Both the position numbers and the translations under genes were made by a program. Source: Bedellia somnulentella (Eukaryota; Arthropoda; Insecta; Lepidoptera; Bedelliidae). From it: a stretch of DNA of 64,000 nucleotides. This document shows, piece by piece, positions 13,301 through 25,300 of the stretch (position 1 is its first letter; each line of letters begins with the position of its first letter). The stretch lies in NCBI GenBank assembly GCA_963576735.1, contig OY755198.1, forward strand, positions 558,001 through 622,000, read 5' to 3'. The notes under the pieces are model-generated. The model was not told where the DNA came from and did no database searches. It worked only from the letters and a program-made list of their open reading frames with translations.

Positions 13301-16300
13301 TAGTTCCTTATTGTTCGCTAGATGGCGATAAAAACAAAAACCAAATGATAACAAAGCCCGGTATCTTACTCGGCTAATATTAGGAAATGGCGGCTGCGGG
13401 GCGCGCGGGGCGGGGGCGCCTCGTAACACGACACAAGCGAGACAGATTTTATTACTTTCTTTCACTAAATGTTTATTTGCAAATTTGCAAATATGGTCAA
13501 GGACAAAGACTAGGTCAAGGACAAAATCGTCGACAAGGCCAATTGCGTACGAGTATTACATCCGTTTGTAGATATTTTTGCTTGTAATGTTAACAGTGTC
13601 GTTGTCGATATTCTTCTCTGATATGTGTGGGCTTAGAATAGCACTATCCCATTTCTTACCGTAATGGTTCGTAATAGACGGCTAAAGGTATTGGGGCTTT
13701 TGGGTGATTTTAAGGCGATTCTGTTGGGGACCCACCATCAAAAATCTTTGTTTTATAATCTTATCCCAACACAAGTTCCAAAAGTGGCGAACGAAATTTT
13801 TATTCCTAGGCTCTGGTTCCCCCTTCTAGGGATTTATAGCCGAAAATAAATGTGTGAATAATGAACGATATTCTGTTTATTAAAATAAAATAAACAGAAT
13901 AAACACATTTATTTATTTAATAACATCGTGCAAGACGTATTCGTGCTGTAGTGGCGGCGTATAATAGCACTACTCCGCATCATTCCGTCAGTGAGGTATT
14001 GAGCGCTTATGTCGAGATTTTTCTTTCCTTCATTTATTCTTTATTTATTAGTTATTTATAATACCCACATGAGGTTTAAATGATTTGAGTTGTTTAGTTT
14101 GAGGCATAGAATAAAGTTTGTGGCTGGAGGGTTTAATTTCATTGATTGGTTGGCGATGTGGTGATAGACCACAAATATTTAATCAAAAAAATGTATCTTC
14201 CACAAGCTGACATTCCACAAGCATCTGTGGGTTTGTCGCATTCAAACTTCTGGTTATTACTATACTAAAATGTCAGCTCAAAATGGTATCACTTAATATA
14301 ATAACATAACATAAACATAAACGTTCACGCCGAATATCCCCGAAAGGGTTGGCAGAGGTACTAATACTTCTGAACATCACGCGACTTTGTCACCTGGTGT
14401 TCAGAGTACTCACGTTTTGCATGGACAGTGTACTCACTTGATAGGGGGCAGGCATATCGCCGTTTTGTACGAATACACTGTCACATGACTAAGTACAACT
14501 CAGCCATGTGGGTTTCCTCACGATTTTTTCCCTCACCGTTAACAACCACGAGAAATTAACCACACATATGTCTTTAGAAAAGACAAATTGGTGTAGGCCC
14601 GACCCAGGATTTGAACACTAGTCGTTTGCACGATAACCGAGTGTTCTACCCACTGGTCTATCACGGTTGCTATCACATAATATTATAATACATTATAATT
14701 AATTTTACTTGGTTATGTGGCTCGAATGTTAACCCATTTCCAAAATTAATGGTTCTTTTATAATCTATTCTCCACATAAAGCGGCTAATAATTTGAAAAT
14801 GTTGAAAGTATTATTAGAGAAGTATTAAAAAAGATCTATAGCTGGTTTCAACTGCAATCATACGGACATTTAACTCCAACTCAAACGTTAACGCCGAATA
14901 TCCCCGAACGGGGTCGGCAGTGGTATCAATACTTCCGATATTCACGTGACATTGTCACACCGGTTGTTCAGAGTACCCACGTTATGCTCGGACAGTGTAC
15001 TCACGTGATAGGGGACAGGCCCATCGCCGTATTGTACAAATACAATGTCCCAGGGTTAGAAAACTAGTCGTCTGCAAGATAAGCAGTGTTCTACCCACTG
15101 AGCTACTAAGCCGTCATTAAACTACTAATTTTATTTTATCTAGGTACCTACGCGCTACACCTTCAGTACAGAATACTTATCCTATTTGTAAAAAGTATTT
15201 ATCAATCTTGCGTGATTATTATTATTTCTCATACCGTTGGAGTAACAGAAAATATAAATCTCATTGTTTAATCATCATGCAAAATGCTGTATACCTGGCT
15301 GTTTTAAAAAAAAAACATTATTACATACATAAATATACTTACGACTATAAATCCCTAGAAGAGGTAGCCAAAGCTTCGAAAAAGTCAATCACTGAGTTAT
15401 TAATATTGATTCAAACGTTCACACCGCAAATCCCCGACGGTAGTGCAGGCAGGGGTACTAACACTAAAAATCAACTTTCTACAACAAAGTACTAACAGAT
15501 ATAAAAATAACATACATACATATACTCACGGCTATAAATCCCAAGAAGGGGTAGCCAGAGCTTCAGAGCTAGAAACTCCTCAGTCACATTTAAAAGTTGA
15601 TAGGGGAGAAAATGGTATAAATAAATTATCGTTAGTGATGGGCCTCCGAAAATCCCTTAAAAGCCCCAATACCGTAAGTCGCCCCTTACGTTCAGCCATC
15701 GGAAGAAATGGGGTAGCGACATTCTAAGCCGACACTACACGGCTAAAAAATAGTGATAAGAATTGGAACAAGGTTATTTTTGAGCGATTCGGCAGGAATT
15801 AAAATTACATGTATATTCTCACGCCGTTAGTTCACATTGGGATAGTTAGAGACTATCGATCGCCACTTTGTACGGCCATGGCAAACTTGGGACACTTGTC
15901 TTTTTAAGCAGTCTCTTTTTGGTCCAAACGTGTACGCCGAGGTCGTTAAAAAATTAAAATCACTTAAAAAACCCCTATACCCCGTGAGTCGCCTCTTGCA
16001 ATCACCCACGAGTAGTAATAGGGTAGTGTTATTTTAAGTCGACAATTATCACCAATTCGATTACTTGGGTGGACGACAATCAAAACAAGTAAGATACGTC
16101 AATAAACACCATCTCAATTTGGCGCCATCTATTGTCAGTAGTTGAAATCACTAAACATTTTAGTTAAATAGATGTAGTGTAGTTCTACAATCATCATTTG
16201 GGAATACAATTTCATAAAAACGAAAATACAGTTTTTTTTATATTTTGCTTCTAATTGTAATAATTTATGTTTTATGGTATTAAGTGACAAAATAAATTAC

Positions 16301-19300
16301 CATGTTATATTTATCTAACTGTCTTTTGGCTTTTTAAACGATTATTAGCCACTTTAAGTTTTTATTCTAAAAGTCGACTATATCTTAACTCCATCTATAG
16401 AGCGAAGAGGTAACTAAAAACATTTTGTATGAGATGGTATACCATGGTGCTATACACGTTTTTTCATGTTATTGTGTTATGTGCTCTTTATGTACAGTGA
16501 ATAAATATATTTATTTAATTTATTGAACTTTTGAAATGCTTACCACCAGTGCCTCGACGTTTATTTTGTCGCTTTGCTTTCTTCTCCAAATTTTCTGTAA
16601 AAAGGAAGCATTGTATATCAATAAATTAACTCACAAATATTTCAGAAAGATTTGGAAGATGAGTGAAAAGATGGTAATAATAAAGGTTTTTGGTGATGGG
16701 TCTCCAACCTCATCGCCCAAAAATCCAATAAAAAGCCCCAATACCCTTAGTCGCCTCTTACGACACCCGTGGGTAGAAAGGGGTAGCGACATTCTAAGCA
16801 GGCACTACACGGCTTAGAATGTCGCTAGTTTTAGAAGTCTGGAGAATATAAGTGCATTTATGAATGTAAGTAATGCATTTATGATTTGCCAGGATTATAC
16901 ATAGTGGTGATCGATAGTCTCTGCCCACCCCAATGGGAACTAACGGCGTGATTATATGTTACTTTATATTTTCATATTTCGGACCTCTGTCTTTTTAAGA
17001 ACATTCTCTATTTAATCTAATTATAACCTCCGCGGTCGTTGTTTGTTAACCTCACCTTCCACATTGGCTATATAGGTCTCTTTCACCAATTTACATTCAT
17101 CCTCTCTATCTAAGTATTTATAAAGAGTTCTTTTATCCGCTTCTAAGTAATATATTGTAATTGTGTAGCTCTGGCTACCCCTTTATTTAACAAAAGATTT
17201 ATAATTGTGATTATTTGTATGTATGTATCTTTCTAACTACTCTTTTAGTTTTAGTTTTTGGGCGATGCGGTTGGACACCTATCACCAACGACATTTCATT
17301 TCTACCAACTTCTACCTCATCAACTTCCAAAAGTGGATGAGGAGTTTCTAGCTCTGAAGGTCTAGCTACTTCTTTTTGTGTGTATGTATGTATGTATGTA
17401 TATAATTACCCTTTTTCCAAGTATACATACCAAGTTCCTTCGCCCGTTTCCTAGCAATATATTCCTCACTGTTCTTATCAACCCTCGGTCTTCCTCGACG
17501 ACGCTTTTCACCCTCACCACTGCTGTTTAAAGAACCTGAGGCTGAAAGTAAGGAAATATCCTATTAATATTGTAAATGTGAAAGTTTAGATGTTTGGATC
17601 TTTTGTGTGTTTGAGGCAAAAAGGCTCCGAAAGTATATAATGTACATGAATGAAATTTGGCAGAATGCTGGATAATGACCCAAATTAACAAATACGATAC
17701 TTTTTATCCCGGAAAAAATTGACCAATAAAATATTCACGGCTGATAGAACTAAGAGTACCGGAATAAAAGAATTATTATTAAAAAAACAAAATACCCGAC
17801 TGCACACTAAAAAAAGAGTAAAACAAGCCCCACAATAATATTGATCAATCAAATGCTAAAAACTAATTATGTAATACCGTTTAAACAATACCTATATTAA
17901 AATACACTACAATATGTGTTCGTAATCGATAGTTAAATAAACAGAAACTTATTTTGAATACAAATTTACTGAATATAATTTATAAATGTTGATGGAAAGC
18001 ATCGCAGGCGGGGACCAACAGAGGCTTATTTATAGTCATTTCAGTTGTGCACCATTTAGCAGAATTTTCGTTGGTGGCAGAGGCTTATTTATAGTCATTT
18101 CGGTTGTGCACCATTTAGCAGAATTTTCGTTGGTGGCGGTCAAGGTGGTCCCCGCCTGCGATGCTTTCCATAAACATTTATAAATTATATTCAGTAAATT
18201 TGTATTCAAAATAAGTTTCTGTTTATTTAACTATCGATTACGAACACATATTGTAGTGTATTTTAATATAGGTATTGTTTAAACGGTATTACATAATTAG
18301 TTTTTAGCATTTGATTGATCAATATTATTGTGGGGCTTGTTTTACTCTTTTTTTAGTGTGCAGTCGGGTATTTTGTTTTTTTAATAATAATTCTTTTATT
18401 TATAACTTTTTAGCTGTTTTTATTTAACGAAAATGTTGTAGATGTAGAAGACTATGTATATGTAAGTACCATTTTAAATTATTTCGACGACATTTGGCTT
18501 TAGATTACGAGTGATGTTACTCCGCAACATAAATTTACCGCCAATCTGGACTGTTGGTAGTGAAGAAGAAAAAGAATTAGGTGAGTCATTACTGCTGAAG
18601 ATCCCGCAAACGTTTAAGTTTAGTTAAAGAACATTCGTCGTGGGGCCGGTCCAACAGCTTTTTTGGGTCAAGTGTTTTTATTGCTAACCCAGCAAGTGTT
18701 TTAACACGGCTTAGGGCTACATAAGCCTGGCCCTTTGCAAACACGTTTGATAGGTCCACGACAGCCCGATCCAAGGTGGTACCTTGCAGTTTGTGTACCG
18801 TTACAGCCCAACAAAGTATCAAAGGCAGCATCCGACGTTCAATCTTCCCTTGTCCGCGAAGCGCATCAAAGTCGACAGTGGAGGGCTCTATGCGAACCCC
18901 CACACCCAATTCATTGCCCTTAACAGAACGATCGTCGAACTCTACGAATACTGCCTGCGGTAACTCACCTGGTTCTAACTGCTCTCTGCGAAGAGAAGGC
19001 CACTCAATTCTTCTTACGATACCCATAGCACCGTTCACCAGACCGTGGTTTACATTGATGTTGCGGCGTAACATCACGCGAGATCCAATTCCAATAGTTA
19101 GTGTGCCGAGAATGCCCCCTGTTTTGTTCGGGTCGTCAGAAATGTATTGTTTGCGAGGGCACTGACCGTAGGTTTTAGCTTCTAGGGAGATGTCAACAGC
19201 GTTTATTTGGTAGAGCTTTAACGATTTGCCCAACTTTTTAGTCATGGCTGAATTATAAGCATCGACTTGTTTCGTAGTAGGGAAAATTCGAACTGCCTCT

Positions 19301-22300
19301 CCATCGGCAAATGGACCCTCTAGTGGAATTCTGCGGCTGTCCAGGATCTCAAGTTGGTCCATCGTTAACTCACCAACACGAATATTATTGAGAATGTCCA
19401 CAAAGGTATTGTCTCCTGCCTGTCTCATATTCTGTGGCAATTCACAAAAGCTGAACAATTGCCACAGATTTGTTTCACCAGTTAAGTTCGACGGCTGTCG
19501 GAAGCAGTAAGAACCACCGGTGATTCTGGAAACTGGTGGTAACTGCATGAGATCTCCAAACAAAATTACATTGATACCACCAAAGTTCCCTTGATCCTGT
19601 TTTAGTTGCTGGAGGCGAATGTGAATGTTTCGCAGTGTTAAGTAGGGCACCATTGATATTTCATCGATGATGAGCCAATTTATATGCCTCCACTTTTGTC
19701 GCTCCCTTTGCAGCCTTTCACCTGTTAGTGGGCGTAATGTTTCATTTCTTCCCTTTTCAATTGGTAGCGCAAAAGTGGAATGCAGTGTAGTTCCACCGAT
19801 TAGTCTGGCTGCTACTCCAGTTGGTGCAGTAACAATCACGTTTTTACCCATTTCAGTGTTACTCAACCTACGAATTTGTTCAGTCATAACTTTTAAGGTA
19901 AATGTTTTTCCGGTACCAGCTCCTCCAGTAACAAAAACTAGTAACGGATCAGAATTTGACACGTCCAATAACTTTTGGGAAATTTTTTGAAACAGTTGTC
20001 GTTGACTCATGTTCAACGAAGCTACAAATGTTTCAAACTGATTGTCTGGCATGCCTATGTCAGTTGGTTCATCTTCGACTTCTTCGATCATAATATTATG
20101 ACCGCCGTCGTCGAGTATGTGTTCAATAGGCTGAACGTCATTGTTGTCATTTGCGTCATCGTTTTGTTCCTCAACGGTTCCTGCTGCCAAGTTTTCTGCC
20201 ACAATGCGGCTTATAGCTTGTTGGATCTCAGTTTCCCACCGCATCATAGTTTCGGCGTCAAAACCTTCTTGCAGCGGACGTAGTCGATGCCTTTTGGCCC
20301 AGAAAGCTTCTTTTGCAGTATTAAAACCATCCAACAACTCTTCCTCTGCTCGGAACGGAATATGAGTCAGGACCAATGAGTAGTAATATGCTTCTGGGTC
20401 TGAAGACAGCGTATAATAACGCGTTCGGAGTATAGCTGGACGTGTCCGCTTTTTCATCCTACCTACGTTGTCTAATAAGGTAATGTATCGACGACTAGAC
20501 ACGTCCTCATCCTCAGCATCATAGGCATCAGCATCTTGTTCATCCTCCTCTGTATCGTTTCTAGTAGAGGCAACCTCGTACCAAATCGCAAACTCACCTA
20601 AACTAAGTTGCTCCAGAGAAAGAGGTCTGTGAACGTACCTATCAAATACATTTTTGTACGGTTCGGAACTTTCTGTGTCAATCCTAAGCATTCGGTATCT
20701 TTGTTCAGGCGCGCAAGTGTTTACGAAAACACATTTACGTGAACTATCTCTTAATTTTAAATGACACAATCGAAACGCACATTCGTTGGCAGAGACTTCT
20801 CTGTGAGACAAGATTGCGTTTTGGATAGCAAAAACCAGCCGTCCCAAGTTGCTTCCACCGCGGTCTCTTACAGCACTTATAGCTTGCCTTATTGATCTAG
20901 AGACCTCTGCAGGTTCAGCTTTTGAGATATACTTTGAGATGTAGTACGCCACACCTAAAGCTGACCCGCAAGGCTGTAGATCAATATTGGCGCGCCACAG
21001 TTTTAATAATCTCGAACTGTAGCAGTTTATCATGGTTTCCGAATCTGTTCTTTTTAATATATAAAATCTTCCACCATTTCTCATTGCTTGCTCGTCGTCT
21101 AAGATTGTAGTGTTTTCAGACACTGGTCTCGGGAAAGCGAATCTACAAACGTTTCGGTTATTTTTGAAGCATGTTTGAGTGTGTCGATGTGTTTGTAACT
21201 GAACGACTAAATCATGCATCTCTGAGTCGTCCTCAGCGTCGGGAACCTCACACGTGACAACACGCTCCAGCAACTGAATACCTTCAGGGGTGTCAAAAGC
21301 CGGCATATCAGCACACCATAAAACCATGTGAACGTGAGGGCTACCTCGTAGCTGAAATTCTATGCGCCACCAAAAATCAATAATTTTCTTTCCTAAAATC
21401 GGATCCTCTTCTCTTCTCAGCCTAGTAAACAAAGTGTTTAGGCGCAACATAAATTGTCTTGATAACGTGACTGGGTAGGACTCGACAAGGTGCTGCTTTT
21501 CAAGGAAGGTCAAATCTTCAAAAGAAAAATTTGGGCGGCCATCGGCAACTAAAAGGGCTTTTAGCATGTCGGGCCAATTTAAATCGTTACAAGAGAGAGT
21601 AAGATACCAATGAGGAGGACCTAAATTTTTCACCATGGCAAGAAGATCCGTATACGCTTTGTGCCAGTACGCGGACGTGCCACGTATGTTGCGCATTACC
21701 AGGTGCACATTTTGTACAACATCTGTGGGCTCAGCTCCATCCTGACGCAACCGGCCACAGACTGAAACATTTTGTTGAGCCTTGCAAAGTTCTACTAACG
21801 AGAGGGCGTAAAATATGTACTCGTTAAATTGGAACCGTTTGTCATTGCTCATCACTCGAGTTTGGTAGTAATCGAGCGGTGTTATTGGAACGGGTCTTTG
21901 TTCCCTAAGCTCATTTCGACCATCTGGGAATAACCTTATCCACGCTAGCTCTTCTGCTCTTTGCTCTCTCAAGACGCTGACCGGGGGCACAGTTTTCCGT
22001 TTGAGTTCGTAGATAGGTATTGGTCTCTCTTCTACGGTATTAGCGTTCGAAACAACTTCGTTTAGATCTGGAATATTAGTATCAATCGGCATAAGAGCTG
22101 TAGTAACAAACGCGTGTTCTTCGTGAACAGGATCACTGCTATTCAGATTGCCGTCGCTAACTATCTGAGTGTCGTGTTGTTCATTCAGTACTGGCGATTC
22201 ATTTGGGATGACCAAGGGTGTTGCATTTATAGCTGTGATACTATACTGCATATCTCGATGGCCTCTTACCTGTAGTGCAACAGCAAGATGTTGACATAAA

Positions 22301-25300
22301 TCGCCTTGATTTGCAAACTTCATCAACATGGAGGCTCCTCTGTTAGGTGCAACATAACCTTTGGGTCCCCGAGAATGTGAGTCGAATAAGTAATATTCTG
22401 GGATCTCGACATCGGGAGACTGATTGCGTTCGACGATTACTTTCATTACCGCCAATGCAATATTTGTTTGACATGTAATAATTCCTTTATCGTGTGTTGT
22501 AAAAAAATATTCAATCCCCGAAGACAAATTAGGGAAGTATCCTTCAAGAACGTCAGATGGCGCACTCGAGTTAACAACTCCAACGACAACATCGGGCTGT
22601 ATATTTAATTCGAATTCTGTAGCGGCCACAGAAACTGCGGGTAATAGCTCTTCAGTATTTAAAAATTGCGGTCTGTTTGCAAGTCGTGACATGCACCTGT
22701 TGAAATATGTATTACCAGCTAATAAAATTCGATCCAAGTCAGATGGGGCCCATTCATTTAATGGTTTGGAACTGGAGTAGGCGATAGCCGTGGCGGCATT
22801 AGCCGTGCACTGGCGGCCACGGGATTCCTCTTCAAACCGATCACTGCCTTGGTGAAAAGACCCACGCAAGATGTGACGGTCATGTCCCAAAGCCTTGAAG
22901 TGATTTTTTGGCTCATTTCTAATGTGATCTGCATTTTCTAATGTGATAACTGCCTCCAGAATACTTGACCGTATCTCTTCATTGGTAATGTTAGTATTAA
23001 TTTGCACATTAGAGTACAAATGATTGTTTCGCAATAGCCACTCTAATGCTTTCTTAATTTTTTCGATGTCTACCGAGTATCGTCGATTGTTTGTCACGTT
23101 ATCTAAATTTTCAGTGACCACACTTATTCCCGCATTTGCTATATTCAATGGAAGCTGTTCAGGTATCTCTTCAACTTGCTGTGCAAAGAGGATGGCTTGC
23201 CCCTTAAATCCCTGTTGTCCGTAACGACCACCCAGACGCACCACTTTTATAAACGGTTTTATCCGAGAAATGAGCCGCAGCTCCATCTCTGATAGACATT
23301 CAATTTCAGGCGGAATAGGTGCAACAGTCATGTTGTTCCAAAATGCATTTGACGGGCACTGATTCCTTGACAATTTGTTGGCGCATCTATTGCAACAATC
23401 TATGCGGTCTGAAACATTTTGTGGTAGAACAGTAATATTAGCAGTTAAGATACTGCGTGACTGTTTCTTGTATAGAAGCTTATGACATACGTAGCACACC
23501 ACATCCGCCACTTGAGAAATCGCTTCATTGAATGTGGCATCACTATTTGTAAACAACTGCCGTCGAACACGAGACTGTGACCTCATAGCCGAAAGTCTTT
23601 CTAAACGCGAGCCAGGTGATTCGTTGTTACGAGACTGCACAGCATACTCTCGCATCTGCTCGAGTCGAGAAGCGCGGGATGATGGAGACTCATGCTCACG
23701 AATTAATTCGGCATGCTCCCGCATCTGGTCGAGTCGGGCAGCGCGAGTTGGTGGAGACTCGTGTTCGCGAACATTTCCCGCATGCTCCCGCATCTGCTCG
23801 AGTCGAGCAGCGCGAGATGATGGAGACTCATGTTCACGAACGTTTGTGGCATATTCCCGCATCTGCTGGAGTCGTGTCATACGAGACGACGGGGACTCAG
23901 CAGCTCTCTTTTCAGATTTGCTAGCTGCAAGCCTACGCCGCTTTTGTTCCCTATCAACGCTAGACTCACGTGCTTGTAAAGTACGTCTACGGGTACTTTT
24001 GTTATTTATAAGCTCTTGACGTGAAGTAGGTGAAAGTTGGCTGTACCGTTGGGACATTCTTACTCTTGCTTCTATAAGGCGTTTTTCGCGTGCCTCAGGA
24101 GATTCGGCTTTTAATTTTTTAGCCCGAGCCTGAGCCCTTTTTGTTTTGCGAGATAATCCCATATTGTATGTTTTTATTTCTTAAAATGGTCTGATACCTA
24201 TTGCCGAAAAAATCAGTACTAATGGTTATTTTATTAATAATTATTATTATATTATTAATTAATATGAAGAATTTAAGAAAGAACCAAAAAAAAAGAACGG
24301 AAGAACGAGTTAATTAATTAGAAAGAACGAATAAATTTAAAGAGAGAAACACGAAAGAAAAAGAACGAGTTATTTATACTTTATAAGTTTCGCGTCAGAC
24401 GACGAAGTATCGAAAAAATCGCTATTTAGAGACGACCGTCAACGACGTGTGCCCTTATGCGTGTGCCCGCATTCGGGCTGTATACTCGAGCATATCCCCC
24501 TCCGCACCGCGCCGCGCGCCGCATGCCAGGCCACGCCCTATCTTTTTGCTTGCTAACGCATGAGTTGCTTTGCGTTGACGCAGAATTAACATGTTCCCGT
24601 GGGAATTTTGAGAAAAAACGTATCCTATATTAATTACTCCCGTGATTGAAATGAATCTAATGATACCGCATACATATTTTTTTAAAGGGAAATTTATAAA
24701 AAATATTATTATGTCTTTATCCCATGGGACTTTTAGGATAAAATGTATCCTATGACACTCCCGTAATCAAGACAAATCTAACGATACCTCATACATCAAA
24801 ATCCATCAAGCCGTTTAGGCTACAGGAGGTCACAAAGGAACAGACATACATACATACTTGCATACACTCGAAAAACATTACCCTCCTTCTTTGGCAGTCG
24901 GGTAAAAAACGCCTTAAGCTTTGTCATGATGTCGTGGATGATATCGATCGACTGCGCGCGAAGCAATACGTGTTTAAATTTGTCTCGTTGTTTATTCTTA
25001 TTTACGTATCAAAACCTTAGTGAATTGCGCTGAAAGTTTCTACCAAGTGTAAATAATACTATAAGGAATATTAACCTAAAAACAGAATATCTACAAAGTG
25101 CTTATTGTGAGAGAATTAAGTGAAAGTAATTCAGTGGTAGAATTGACAAAATTCTTTTGAAATACGTTAATTGTGATCAGCTGAGTCGTAGCGGACAGGA
25201 GATGCGGTGCTAGACACGAGCGACGCGAGACCAGAGAAGGACGCACTACATCGTCGTAGAAGCTTCGTGGCTTTCCGTACTCACTGCTACGATACTACGA

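Noticed and set aside
13271..13587. Short GC-rich frames on both strands near 13.4 kb
   Set aside because: Low complexity (Arg/Gly/Pro/Ala), no splice context matching the AT-hook gene phases, no recognisable domain.
23528..24019. Plus-strand 163-codon open frame
   Set aside because: Antisense shadow of the repeat-rich Helitron N-terminus; the 69-base repeat period keeps several frames open.
18589..24162. Host PIF1 helicase gene
   Set aside because: The upstream HUH Rep domain with Tyr pair and the single intronless frame identify a Helitron, not cellular PIF1.
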